Origin: Actinomycetes bacterium
GTDB lineage: Bacteria; Actinomycetota; Actinomycetes; Mycobacteriales; Mycobacteriaceae
DNA length: 21,072 nucleotides
Reading direction: 5' to 3'
NCBI GenBank assembly: GCA_023388385.1
Contig: JAEWGK010000113.1
Coordinates: 1 to 21,072 of the forward strand
Shown: positions 7,726 through 15,291 of the stretch, one piece after another
Layout of the letters: every line of letters begins with the position of its first letter
Position numbering within the stretch: position 1 is the stretch's first letter
Made by a program: the position numbers and the translations under genes
The notes under the pieces: model-generated
Databases searched by the model: none
Told to the model about the DNA's origin: nothing
What the model saw: the letters and a program-made list of their open reading frames with translations, nothing else

Positions 7726-8673
7726 ATGTCCGAAGCCTCCGCCCCCACCGGGGACGGCGCGGGACGCCGCGGCGACGGCGGGCCCGCGGACCGTCCCGGG
7801 CACCTCTCCCGCGGCCTCATCGCCCTGATCGTCCTGTTCGTCCTCAGCGCCGTCACGGTGCTCTTCGCCCCCATCCGCTGGCTGGGCTTCCCCGCCGCGC
7901 TGCCGGGCGTCGACCCCGCCGCACCGGAGTACCAGCGCGCCATCGTCGACGTCGTCGCCACGCAGATCGACGAGGGCCCGATCGGGGACTTCCCCGGCGT
8001 CGGCGTCGGCGACACCGGCCAGGACCCGGAGGGCGACGCCGCGGCGATCGGCGAGGTGCCGGCCGACGCCGCGGAGCGTGACGACGAAACCGCGGCCCCC
8101 GGCTCCCCCGCAGACCCGGACCCGGCCCCGGAACCCGCGCAGGATGACGCGCGGGAGGCCGGGGAGGCTGCCGAGGACGGCACCGCCGCGCCCGACCTCG
8201 CCGCGGTCTTCGTCTCCTGGACCCTCGCGGAGGCCGGGCTGCCGCTCGGCTCCCCTCCCTCGGGCCGCCCCGATGCCGAGGCCCCCTGGTCGACGCCGAC
8301 GCTCCCCGCGCTGGAGGACGCCCTGCGGGCCCGCGGCGCATTCACCGACGATCCGGAGTACATGCCGTCGGTCGGGGACGTGATCCTCTTCGACGGCCCC
8401 GGTCCCGTCGGCGACGACGCCCGGATCATCGTCGGCGTCGCCGACCGGGACATCACGACGGCGGGCTTCGACGGCGACAAGATCTCCGTCACAGCGATGG
8501 GCCTGCGGGGCCGCTCCGGCGTCCTCGGCTTCGGCATGACCGGCGAGCTGGACCGGCAGCGCCACGAGCGCGAGGCGTCGCTGGCCGTCGGCGCCGGCAC
8601 CGCGGGGACGGAGGCCGGGGCGGACGGCGCCGCGGGGGCGGCGGAACCTAGACCGGCAGATTGTCCTCGATGA
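7726..8673 (+). CDS. Membrane-anchored CHAP/NlpC-like protein lacking catalytic Cys and His
   Basis: A 315-residue protein with a short cytoplasmic N-terminus, one membrane helix (about 31-48), and an extracytoplasmic part. Segments match the frame of a CHAP-type peptidoglycan hydrolase: RAIVDVVATQI (71-81), AAVFVSWTLAEAG (159-171), MPSVGDVILFD (213-223) and RIIVGVADRDITTAG (233-247) followed by SGVLGFG. The nucleophile that normally starts C-A-x-FVSW is Ala159 here, and the usual HVGIV histidine position reads Asp231/Ala232. About 65 residues (89-155) of acidic, Ala/Pro-rich low-complexity sequence are inserted after the first helix. I infer an enzymatically dead, possibly peptidoglycan- or partner-binding derivative; a diverged unrelated fold remains possible. 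It is divergent from purS, and its 3' end overlaps the peroxidase gene by 26 bp. Confidence 0.65.
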   Translation: MSEASAPTGDGAGRRGDGGPADRPGHLSRGLIALIVLFVLSAVTVLFAPIRWLGFPAALPGVDPAAPEYQRAIVDVVATQIDEGPIGDFPGVGVGDTGQDPEGDAAAIGEVPADAAERDDETAAPGSPADPDPAPEPAQDDAREAGEAAEDGTAAPDLAAVFVSWTLAEAGLPLGSPPSGRPDAEAPWSTPTLPALEDALRARGAFTDDPEYMPSVGDVILFDGPGPVGDDARIIVGVADRDITTAGFDGDKISVTAMGLRGRSGVLGFGMTGELDRQRHEREASLAVGAGTAGTEAGADGAAGAAEPRPADCPR

Positions 8674-9139
8674 TCTCGATGATCGCGTCGTCGTCCGGCT
8701 CCACGTCGGAGCGGAACCGGCCGACGATCTCGCCGGAGTCGTCGACGACGAACTTCTCGAAGTTCCACTTCACGTCACCGGCCTCGCCGTCGGCGTCGGG
8801 GAACTCGGTGAGCAGCTGGAACAGCGGGTGGGCGTCGGCGCCGTTGACGTCGCATTTCGCGAACATCGGGAAGGTGACGCCGAAGGACTCGTCGACGAAG
8901 GACGCGATCTCCTCGTCGGAGCCCGGCTCCTGGCCCCCGAACTGGTTGCAGGGGAACCCGAGGACGTAGAAGCCGCGGGGCGCGTACTCGTCCCACAGCT
9001 CCTGCAGGGTGCCGTACTGGTCCGTGTAGCCGCATTCGGAGGCGGTGTTGACGATGAGCAGGACATGGCCGGCCCAGTCGCCGAGGCTCGCCTCGCGGCC
9101 GTCGATGGTGGTCACGGGAACGTCGTAGAGCTCGCTCAT
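8648..9139 (-). CDS. Glutathione-peroxidase-family peroxidase (mycothiol peroxidase-like)
   Basis: A 163-residue thioredoxin-fold peroxidase that reduces peroxides in the cytosol. The peroxidatic Cys36 is in NTASECGYT, Gln70 in FPCNQFGGQEP and Trp125-Asn126 in KWNFEKF, completing the GPx active site. Other cysteines are Cys64 and Cys96. The helix that holds the resolving Cys in many thioredoxin-dependent members reads SFVDESFGVTFPMF here, with no Cys. In corynebacteria this family includes a mycothiol- and thioredoxin-linked peroxidase (Mpx), so low-molecular-weight thiol recycling is likely but inferred. I chose the ATG at 9139 (MSELYDVPV) over the upstream GTG because a TAGGGT -10 box sits 7 nt before it. 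Confidence 0.93.
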   Translation of the reverse strand: MSELYDVPVTTIDGREASLGDWAGHVLLIVNTASECGYTDQYGTLQELWDEYAPRGFYVLGFPCNQFGGQEPGSDEEIASFVDESFGVTFPMFAKCDVNGADAHPLFQLLTEFPDADGEAGDVKWNFEKFVVDDSGEIVGRFRSDVEPDDDAIIEIIEDNLPV

Positions 9140-9146
9140 GCCCGCG

Positions 9147-9152
9147 ACCCTA
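9147..9152 (-). promoter_or_regulatory. -10 element (TAGGGT) for a leaderless peroxidase mRNA
   Basis: On the minus strand TAGGGT ends 7 nt before the peroxidase ATG and no purine-rich ribosome binding site intervenes. This gives the gene its own promoter downstream of the DUF2334 gene. Confidence 0.5.
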
Positions 9153-9202
9153 CCCACGGCGGCGCGGTCCGGCAGCCGGGGAAACGGGGCTTTTACGGGC
9201 CC

Positions 9203-9961
9203 TTACGCCGCGAAGCGCTGCAACGGCACCGTGGAGTAGCCCACGGGGCGGGCGCCGGCGTTGAGGGCGCGGTCGACGGCGCGGTAGATGGTGCGGCGCA
9301 CCTTCTTGTCCCGCAGCTTCTTCGCGGAGACGGACAGGCGGACCGGGCGGCCGTCGGCGACGGTGCGCTCCACCGTCGCGCGCAGGGCGCGGCGCCACCA
9401 GGACGCGGCGCCAAAGCCCTCGCCGATGGCCAGCACGCGCGTCGGGTCCGTGGCGCCGGTGACCAGGTCGTGGACGCCGTACAGATCGGCGGCGACGCGG
9501 AAGCCCAGGTCCGGCAGGACTTCCATCGCACCGGCGGACAGGGCCCAGCGCGGCGGAGCGAAGAGGTCGGTCTCCAGGCCGAGGGCCCTCATCTGACGGG
9601 TCGCCGCAGTCAGGCGCAGCCGGGCCTCGTGCGCGTCCAGCGACGCGAACTCGGAGCGGCGGCCCTTCGCCGTCTGGTCGAAGCCCGCGAGGAGCAGCTC
9701 CGCGCCCTCCTCGCGCCGGCGGCGGGTCCACTCCAGGACCGCCGGGGAGCGGCGCAGGGACCATTCCTTGCCGGTGTACGGCGCGATGAGCAGGGACGGC
9801 GTGATGCCGCGGTCGCCCATGCGGGAGAAGAACCGCGCGGCATCCAGCAGGTACTCGTCCCGAACGCCGGAGAGGGACACCACGAGGGCGGGTCCTCCGC
9901 CGTCCCCGGTCCCGATCCGCCCGATTCGCTCACCATCATGCGCCGCCGTCATGGGCAGCAT
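9203..9961 (-). CDS. DUF2334 deacetylase-like protein with a degenerate metal site
   Basis: A 252-residue protein resembling the DUF2334 branch of NodB-type polysaccharide deacetylases. Visible blocks are PALVVSLSGVRDEYLLDAARFF (24-45), ITPSLLIAPY (53-62), EEGAELLLAGFDQT (84-97), LETDLFAPPRWALS (129-142) and LGFRVAAD. In active family members the strand I read as LLLAGFDQT carries the metal ligands as LHGxxH; here both His positions are Ala and Gln, and the first Asp pair reads SGVRDE. Enzyme activity is therefore doubtful. No signal peptide is visible, so it is probably cytosolic. The start is ambiguous: AGGAGG lies 3 nt before the ATG at 9961 and 12 nt before the in-frame ATG at 9952. Three GTTCAC copies lie just upstream. 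Confidence 0.75.
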   Translation of the reverse strand: MLPMTAAHDGERIGRIGTGDGGGPALVVSLSGVRDEYLLDAARFFSRMGDRGITPSLLIAPYTGKEWSLRRSPAVLEWTRRRREEGAELLLAGFDQTAKGRRSEFASLDAHEARLRLTAATRQMRALGLETDLFAPPRWALSAGAMEVLPDLGFRVAADLYGVHDLVTGATDPTRVLAIGEGFGAASWWRRALRATVERTVADGRPVRLSVSAKKLRDKKVRRTIYRAVDRALNAGARPVGYSTVPLQRFAA

Positions 9962-9975
9962 GGTCCTCCTGGCGC

Positions 9976-10015
9976 GTGAACCGCCGGTGAACCCCGGGCG
10001 ATCCCCGCGGTGAAC
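9976..10015. repeat. Three GTTCAC copies upstream of the DUF2334 gene
   Basis: GTGAAC on the plus strand (GTTCAC towards the gene) occurs at 9976-9981, 9987-9992 and 10010-10015, each with a CG-rich flank (CGGTGAAC in two). Start-to-start distances are 11 and 23 nt, close to one and two helical turns, so one protein could bind the same face. The gap between bluB and the DUF2334 gene is only 90 nt. Confidence 0.4.
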
Positions 10016-10051
10016 GTTCGCGAAACGACGGAGCGCGCCGGGAACCGTCCG

Positions 10052-10660
10052 TCAGTCGAAGTGGACGACGTCCTCCAGCGGCAGCCCCCGGCGCCAGCCG
10101 AAGGCCTCCAGGTCGCGGACCTCAGCCAGGTGCGTGACCGGGCCCAGGCACAGCCAGGCCACCGGCCGCACGGGCGCCTCCGCACCGATGAACTCCGCCA
10201 GGAACCCCTCCCGGTAGAAGGACACCCAGCCGATTCCCGCGCCCTCCGCGGTCGCGGCCAGCCACATGTTCTCGACGGCCAGCGCCACCGACATGAGGCC
10301 CGTGTCCGCGACGGTGGCCCGGCCCAGCACGTGCGGCCCACCGCGCGAGGGGTCGTACGTGACGACGATCCCCGTGCCGGCGTCCACGATCCCCTCGATG
10401 CGGATGGGGTTGAACACCTCGCGGCGCTCCGGCGGCAGGGAGCGGGCGAAGTCCTCGCGGCACTCCGCCACGTGATCCGCGAACGCGCGGAGCCGCTCCG
10501 GCCGGCGGACGACGTGGAAGTCCCACGGCTGCGACAGGCCGACCGACGGCGCCGCGTGCCCTGCGGCGAGGATGCGCATCAGGCGGGCGTCGTCGAGCAC
10601 CTCCCCGGTGAACTCGCGGCGGACGTCCCGGCGCCGGCCGATCGCCTCGTACAGCTCCAC
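10052..10660 (-). CDS. bluB: 5,6-dimethylbenzimidazole synthase BluB
   Basis: A 202-residue nitroreductase-fold flavoprotein. BluB consumes reduced FMN and O2 to make 5,6-dimethylbenzimidazole, the lower ligand of cobalamin. The signatures are BluB-specific and not those of a general nitroreductase: GRRRDVRREF (8-17), HAAPSVGLSQPWDF (35-48), RIEGIVDAG (87-95), VTYDPSRGGPHVLGR (100-114), ENMWLAATAEGAGIGWVS (130-147) and VAWLCLGPV. Asp12 and Ser147 are offset by the same 20 residues from Asp32 and Ser167, reported as functionally important in the Sinorhizobium enzyme, which supports the match. The start is GTG at 10660, 9 nt after the ptrB stop, with AGAGG 6 nt upstream, so it is probably the third gene of purC-ptrB-bluB. 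No other cobalamin gene is in the window. Confidence 0.87.
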   Translation of the reverse strand: MELYEAIGRRRDVRREFTGEVLDDARLMRILAAGHAAPSVGLSQPWDFHVVRRPERLRAFADHVAECREDFARSLPPERREVFNPIRIEGIVDAGTGIVVTYDPSRGGPHVLGRATVADTGLMSVALAVENMWLAATAEGAGIGWVSFYREGFLAEFIGAEAPVRPVAWLCLGPVTHLAEVRDLEAFGWRRGLPLEDVVHFD

Positions 10661-10669
10661 GGAACGCCT

Positions 10670-12850
10670 CTACGCCGCGCCCGCGGTGCGCACGATCCAG
10701 GCGTACTCGAACGCGGTCTGGCGCCAGCGGGCGTAGCGGCCGGAGACGCCGCCGTGGCCGGCGGACATCTCGCAGCGCAGCAGGAACGGGCCGCCGTGGG
10801 CGCGCTCGCGCAGCTTCGCCACCCACTTCGCGGGCTCGACGTACAGCACGCGGGTGTCGTTGAGCGACGTCACCGCGAGGATCGGCGGGTAGTCGACGTC
10901 CTCCCGGATGTTCTCGTACGGCGCGTACGACGCGATGTAGTCGTAGACCTCCGGGTCGTGGTACGGGTCGCCCCACTCGTCCCACTCCGTCACCGTCAGC
11001 GGCAGCTCCGGCATGAGGATGGACGTCAGCGGGTCGACGAACGGCACGACCGCCTGGATGCCCGCGAAGCGGTCCGGCGCCATGTTGGCGACGGCGCCCA
11101 TGAGCAGGCCGCCCGCGGAGCCGCCGAGCGCGACCATCGAGTCGCGCGTCGTCCAGCCCGTCTCCAGCAGGTGGTCGGCGACGGCGACGAAGTCGGTGAA
11201 CGTGTTCTTCTTCGCCAGGCCCCGGCCGTTCTCCCACCAGGAGCGGCCCATCTCGCCGCCGCCGCGGATGTGCGCGAAGGCGAAGACCATGCCGCGGTCC
11301 AGCAGGGACAGCGCCGCCACGGAGAATCCCGGGTCCATCGCCATCTCGTAACTGCCGTAGCCGTAGAGCACCAGCGGATTCGGGCGGGTGACGTCCAGGT
11401 CGGCGCGATGCACCAGGCTGACCGGGATCTCCGCGCCGTCGGCGGCGGTGACCCAGCGGCGCTCCGCGACATAGTCGGCCGGGTCGTAGTCCCGGACCGG
11501 GCGGCGCTTCAGCAGCGTCCGCTCGCCCGTGGCGACGTCGAGCTGCCACGACTCCGGCGGGGTGGTGTAGGACCCGTAGCCGTAGCGCAGCACCGGCGCG
11601 TCCCACTCCGGGTTCGCGCCCGTGCCGGCGCTGTAGAGCTCCTCGTCGAACTCCAGCTCATGGAACTCCCCGTCGCCGCCGTCGCCGAGGACGCGCAGCG
11701 CCAGGCGGCCGATGCCGCCGGCGCGGTACGCCGCGACGATGTGGCCGGCGAAGCAGTCGACGCCCTCCACGCGGCGGTCGTCGCGGTGGGCGATGAGCTC
11801 CTCCAGGTCCTCCACGGGGCCGAACGTCCCCACCGGGCAGGCGCCGAGCGCGAAGTTCGGGCCCGTGAGGTTGTGGGTGACCAGCCACAGGTCGCGGCCG
11901 TCGACGACGGCGTGGTCGACGTCATACTCGACGCCCTCCTCGCGCGGCCGGACGCACGTCAGCTCGCCCGTCGGGTCAGAGCAGTCGAGGTACCAGGTCT
12001 CCGAGGTGACCTTCGAGGCGGCCTCGACGACGAGGAACCGCTCGGAGCGGGTCGTGCCGACTCCCGTCCAGAACCGCTCGTCCGGCTCGTGGAACACCCG
12101 GACATCCTCCGCCGCATCGGTGCCCACGCGGTGGCGCCACACGGAGTCGGGGCGCCACGCGTCGTCGACGCGCTGGTAGAACAGCCACTCGCCGCCGATC
12201 CACGTGGCGCCGGGCGAGATGCCGAGGAGCTCGTCGTCAAGCACCTCCCCGGTGCGCAGGTCCTTGATGCGCAGGTCGTAGCGCTCGTCGCCGACGACGT
12301 CGACGGAGTACGCCAGCAGGTTGCCGTCGACGGTGACGGACGCGGCGCCGAGGGAGAAGAAGTCGTGGCCCTCCGCCATCGCGTCGAGGTCCAGCAGGAC
12401 CTCCTCGCCCGGCACCGGCTCCGCGCCGGCGTCGACGGGGATGGCCGGAGGCGTCCAATCGTCTCCGTCGGCGCGCATGCGGCAGCTCATGCCGTAGGAG
12501 CGGCCCTCGACCGTGCGGGAGTAGTACCACCAGTCGCCCGAGCGCACGGGCACGGACATGTCCGTCTCCTGCGTGCGGGCCTTGATCTCGCCGAAGATGG
12601 CCTCGCGCAGCTCCTCCTGGTCGGCCAGCTGCGCGTCGGTCCACGCGTTCTCGGCCTCGAGGTGGGCGCGGACCTCCGGGTCGTCCTTGTCGCGCAGCCA
12701 CTCGTAGTCGTCGGCGAAGGTCCGGCCGTGGCGCTCGCGCACATGCGGGATCCGCCGTGCGACGGGCTCCTCGGCCGGCGCAGCGGTGTCTGCCGCGGCG
12801 GCGGTCAGGTCGTCGCGGTCGGGGGTCGGGGCGTCGCGGTCGGCGGTCAC
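10670..12850 (-). CDS. ptrB: Prolyl oligopeptidase family S9 peptidase (oligopeptidase B)
   Basis: A 726-residue S9A serine peptidase. The N-terminal seven-bladed propeller spans roughly 60-440, starting with the [14 protein letters not shown] motif that opens the family, and the C-terminal alpha/beta-hydrolase domain holds the triad Ser578 ([10 protein letters not shown]), Asp665 (SLNDTRV) and His699 (SAGHGG). The segments [24 protein letters not shown] and KKNTFTDF are typical of oligopeptidase B, which cleaves short peptides after basic residues; that specificity is inferred. No signal peptide is visible. The GTG start at 12850 overlaps the purC stop as GTGA, with GGGAG 5 nt upstream. The frame stays open far into purC, but this start matches the expected protein. 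The purC-ptrB pairing is, as I remember, common in corynebacteria. Confidence 0.95.
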   Translation of the reverse strand: MTADRDAPTPDRDDLTAAAADTAAPAEEPVARRIPHVRERHGRTFADDYEWLRDKDDPEVRAHLEAENAWTDAQLADQEELREAIFGEIKARTQETDMSVPVRSGDWWYYSRTVEGRSYGMSCRMRADGDDWTPPAIPVDAGAEPVPGEEVLLDLDAMAEGHDFFSLGAASVTVDGNLLAYSVDVVGDERYDLRIKDLRTGEVLDDELLGISPGATWIGGEWLFYQRVDDAWRPDSVWRHRVGTDAAEDVRVFHEPDERFWTGVGTTRSERFLVVEAASKVTSETWYLDCSDPTGELTCVRPREEGVEYDVDHAVVDGRDLWLVTHNLTGPNFALGACPVGTFGPVEDLEELIAHRDDRRVEGVDCFAGHIVAAYRAGGIGRLALRVLGDGGDGEFHELEFDEELYSAGTGANPEWDAPVLRYGYGSYTTPPESWQLDVATGERTLLKRRPVRDYDPADYVAERRWVTAADGAEIPVSLVHRADLDVTRPNPLVLYGYGSYEMAMDPGFSVAALSLLDRGMVFAFAHIRGGGEMGRSWWENGRGLAKKNTFTDFVAVADHLLETGWTTRDSMVALGGSAGGLLMGAVANMAPDRFAGIQAVVPFVDPLTSILMPELPLTVTEWDEWGDPYHDPEVYDYIASYAPYENIREDVDYPPILAVTSLNDTRVLYVEPAKWVAKLRERAHGGPFLLRCEMSAGHGGVSGRYARWRQTAFEYAWIVRTAGAA

Positions 12851-13740
12851 GCGGACTCCCCGATCCAGTCGGCGAAGCGGCGACCGGAGATGCGCTCGTA
12901 GGCCTCGATGTAGCGCTCGCGGGTCGCCTCGACGACGCCGCGCGGCAGGGCGGGCGGCGGGCCGCCGGCGTCCTTGTCCCAGCCGGACTTCGGGCCGGTC
13001 AGCCAGTCGCGGACGTACTGCTTGTCGAACGACGGGCTCGGCTTGCCCTCCTCGTGGGCGTCGGCCGGCCAGTAGCGGGAGGAGTCCGGGGTGAGCACCT
13101 CGTCGGCCAGCACCAGGGTGCCGTCGGCGTCGATGCCGAACTCGAACTTCGTGTCGGCCAGGATGATGCCCTTCTCCAGCGCCGCGGCGGCCGCGGCCGA
13201 GTAGATGGAGACGGCGGCGTCGCGCAGCTCGGCCGCGCGGTCCTCGCCCAGGTCGTCGACGACGCGCTGGAAGTCCACGTTCTCGTCGTGATCGCCGAAC
13301 TCGGCCTTCGTGGCCGGGGTGAAGATGGGCTCCGGCAGCTTGGAGCCCTCCGTGAGGCCCTCCGGCAGCTCGATGCCGCACACGGAGCCGGTCTCGCGGT
13401 ACTCCCTCAGGCCGGAGCCGGTCAGGTAGCCGCGGACGACGGCCTCGAACGGCAGCATGTCCAGCTTGCGGCAGACCAGCGCGCGGCCGAGCGACTCCTC
13501 CGGGATGCGCTCGTCGTCGGCCGGGCCGGCGAGGTGGTTGGGGAAGTCGATGGCGTCGAACCAGTGGACGCTCATCGCGGTGAGCACCCGGCCCTTGTCG
13601 GGGATCTCCGTGTCGAGGATGTGGTCATAGGCGGAGATCCGGTCGCTCACCACCATCAGCATCGTCCGGTCATCGATCTCGTAGATCTCGCGGACCTTTC
13701 CCGCGGACAGGTGGGCGTACGAGGAGAGTTCGGGTCGCAT
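12847..13740 (-). CDS. purC: Phosphoribosylaminoimidazole-succinocarboxamide (SAICAR) synthase
   Basis: A 297-residue PurC, which joins CAIR and aspartate using ATP to give SAICAR in purine synthesis. The N-terminal [13 protein letters not shown] and [11 protein letters not shown], the first signature [15 protein letters not shown] and the second signature [10 protein letters not shown] are all present, as is the DKQYVRDWL block. The length suits the ~300-residue bacterial/fungal type. The ATG at 13740 is preceded by a TAGACT -10 box ending 8 nt upstream and no clear ribosome binding site, so the mRNA is probably leaderless. Its stop overlaps the ptrB start, making purC the first gene of a purC-ptrB-bluB unit. 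The other purine genes of the window lie about 5 kb downstream on the same strand. Confidence 0.98.
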   Translation of the reverse strand: MRPELSSYAHLSAGKVREIYEIDDRTMLMVVSDRISAYDHILDTEIPDKGRVLTAMSVHWFDAIDFPNHLAGPADDERIPEESLGRALVCRKLDMLPFEAVVRGYLTGSGLREYRETGSVCGIELPEGLTEGSKLPEPIFTPATKAEFGDHDENVDFQRVVDDLGEDRAAELRDAAVSIYSAAAAAALEKGIILADTKFEFGIDADGTLVLADEVLTPDSSRYWPADAHEEGKPSPSFDKQYVRDWLTGPKSGWDKDAGGPPPALPRGVVEATRERYIEAYERISGRRFADWIGESA

Positions 13741-13748
13741 AGGGGGAG

Positions 13749-13754
13749 AGTCTA
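13749..13754 (-). promoter_or_regulatory. -10 element (TAGACT) for a leaderless purC mRNA
   Basis: On the minus strand TAGACT (TANNNT) lies 8 nt before the purC ATG, with only C/T-rich sequence between. It lies in the 59-nt gap after the esterase gene, so purC is likely to be transcribed separately from it. Confidence 0.5.
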
Positions 13755-13799
13755 GACCCCGCCCGCCGGGCCCGCAGAGTCCCGGGGGCCGGTGCCCCG

Positions 13800-15143
13800 T
13801 CAGCCCGGCGCGGCGAGGCCCAGCCGCTCCCCCAGCCAGTCCAGGGAGCCCGCGAAGCCGGGGCCCCACACCTCCCACGTATGGCCGCCGGGCAGCTCGC
13901 GGTAGGACGAATCGACGCCCGCCGCCCGCGCCAGCCGGTCCAGCTCCGTCAGATCGCCGACGGCCGACACGTCCTCGTCGCCGGCGATGAACAGCCCGGC
14001 CAGCCCCTCCGGGCGCTCCCGGGTCAGGCGAACCGCAGGGTCGTCGGCGTCGTAGGCCGCGGCGTCGCCGTGGAAGTAGCGCCCGATCGTCGTCGCCCGG
14101 TCGCCCGACAGCGGATGCAGCTCGCCGGACATGTCCAGGAACGTGCGGTAGACGTCCGGGGCGGCGAGCGCGGTCTGCAGGCTGCACGTGCCGCCGCGCG
14201 ACAGGCCGCCGACGGCCCACGCCTGCGGATCCGGGTCCACGTCGAACGTCGCGCGGATCGCCGCCGGCACGTCGCGCGTCAGGTAGGTGCGGGCATTGCC
14301 CTCCGGCGAATCGACGCACAGGGTGTCGTGCCACGTCGAGCCGTTCGGGTCGACGGCGACGACGATGGGCGCCAGGCCCCCGTGCCGGCGCGCCCACCGG
14401 TTGAGCGCGGAGCCGGCCATGTCCGTGTCGAACCACTGCTCCGGCGCGCCCGGCACGCCGTGGAGCAGGACGACGACGGGCAGCCGCGGCCGCGGCTCCG
14501 TGAAGTACGCCGGCGGCAGGTAGGCCTCGCCGTCGCGCGCGGCGAACCCGGATGCCACGGGGTCGACGTGGAACGTGACGACGGCCCCCTGCCGCGGCAT
14601 GCCCGCCGGCGGCTCCCACCAGTCCGCCACGGGCCCGGGGCGGTCGTCGACCACCGCGTCGGGGACGTCGGCCGGGAAGATCTCCCTCGGCGCATCGGCC
14701 GGGGACAGGGAGTCCACCGTGGGATAGAGGTGGTAGGCGGAATTCGCCGCCGCGGCGACGGCGACCAGCAGCACCGCGAGCACCGGCGCCGTCCACGCCA
14801 CGGACCGGCGCAGGCCCATCCGGCGGCGGGCGGCGAAGAGGCCGGCGCCGGCGACGAGGAAGCCCGCGCCCGCGTAGATCATGGCGTCGATCCGGTCCGG
14901 AAGCGGCCGCCACAGGACCTCGAGGGCCAGCCACGCGCCGACGGCGAGGATCGCGGCGGCGCCCAGCACCGGGCCGGCGGCCCTCCCCCACCAGTGACGG
15001 GCGGGGACGCGCACCGGGTCACCGTCGTCACGCCGGGCACGCGGGGGACGCGCGCACAGCGCGACGACGCACGCGGCGAGCACGACGAGGATGACGGCGC
15101 GCGGGCCCGTCCCCGTCAGCGGCAGGGAACGCAGAACGTCCAT
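13800..15143 (-). CDS. Membrane-anchored alpha/beta-hydrolase (esterase D / mycolyltransferase-like fold)
   Basis: A 447-residue protein. Residues 1-140 hold four predicted membrane helices (about 14-30, 57-76, 86-105, 116-135), and 185-445 form an alpha/beta-hydrolase of the esterase D / antigen 85-like type. The oxyanion-loop segment is [16 protein letters not shown], the nucleophile Ser315 lies in GGLSRGG, the acid is probably Asp389 or Asp391 in AGDEDVS, and the base is His421 in GGHTWEVW. Topology suggests that the catalytic domain faces the periplasm-like space under the mycomembrane, where esterases and mycolyltransferases act; the substrate is not evident. The ATG at 15143 is the only plausible start; the nearby ATG at 15151 is out of frame. 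It is divergent from the thiolase gene. Stop codon and purC promoter are adjacent. Confidence 0.85.
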   Translation of the reverse strand: MDVLRSLPLTGTGPRAVILVVLAACVVALCARPPRARRDDGDPVRVPARHWWGRAAGPVLGAAAILAVGAWLALEVLWRPLPDRIDAMIYAGAGFLVAGAGLFAARRRMGLRRSVAWTAPVLAVLLVAVAAAANSAYHLYPTVDSLSPADAPREIFPADVPDAVVDDRPGPVADWWEPPAGMPRQGAVVTFHVDPVASGFAARDGEAYLPPAYFTEPRPRLPVVVLLHGVPGAPEQWFDTDMAGSALNRWARRHGGLAPIVVAVDPNGSTWHDTLCVDSPEGNARTYLTRDVPAAIRATFDVDPDPQAWAVGGLSRGGTCSLQTALAAPDVYRTFLDMSGELHPLSGDRATTIGRYFHGDAAAYDADDPAVRLTRERPEGLAGLFIAGDEDVSAVGDLTELDRLARAAGVDSSYRELPGGHTWEVWGPGFAGSLDWLGERLGLAAPG

Positions 15144-15216
15144 TCGTCCATGAATACACCCGGATCCGCGTCCGCGGGCGCACCCGATGAGGGCTGCCGG
15201 GCGAAAGAAGGTGACA

Positions 15217-15252
15217 TTGCGCCCTCGGCTACGTAGTGTTCTTTTTAGTTAT
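15217..15252 (+). promoter_or_regulatory. AT-rich promoter region of the thiolase operon
   Basis: The segment from TTGCGC (15217-15222) to TAGTTAT (15246-15252) is the most AT-rich stretch in the 148-nt gap between the divergent esterase and thiolase genes. It includes the 8-bp palindrome CTACGTAG (15229-15236) and a run of five T. The best boxes are not ideally spaced, so I mark the region and not exact hexamers. Confidence 0.4.
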
Positions 15253-15291
15253 TCACGTCACACCCTCCGAACCAGGAAGGCACCAGTCACA

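Noticed and set aside
7615..8565. N-terminal extension of purS by about 317 codons
   Set aside because: PurS proteins are about 80 residues; the extension overlaps the opposite-strand CHAP-like gene and lacks domain features.
10012..10019. GAACGTTC palindrome as a LexA/SOS box
   Set aside because: Actinobacterial SOS boxes need about four bases between the GAAC and GTTC halves; here there are none, and the neighbouring gene is not a repair gene.
10010..12901. 963-codon plus-strand open frame opposite ptrB and bluB
   Set aside because: Same kind of antisense shadow; ptrB and bluB have complete active-site motifs on the other strand.
12851..13381. Upstream extension of ptrB through the purC region (open frame to 13381)
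   Set aside because: There is no stop only because of high GC; the segment is antisense-like and overlaps purC, and GTG at 12850 has a ribosome binding site and the expected N-terminus.
15211..15262. GTGAC and GTCAC halves upstream of the thiolase gene as a GlxR/CRP-type site
   Set aside because: The halves are about 45 nt apart and not in the TGTGA-N6-TCACA arrangement.
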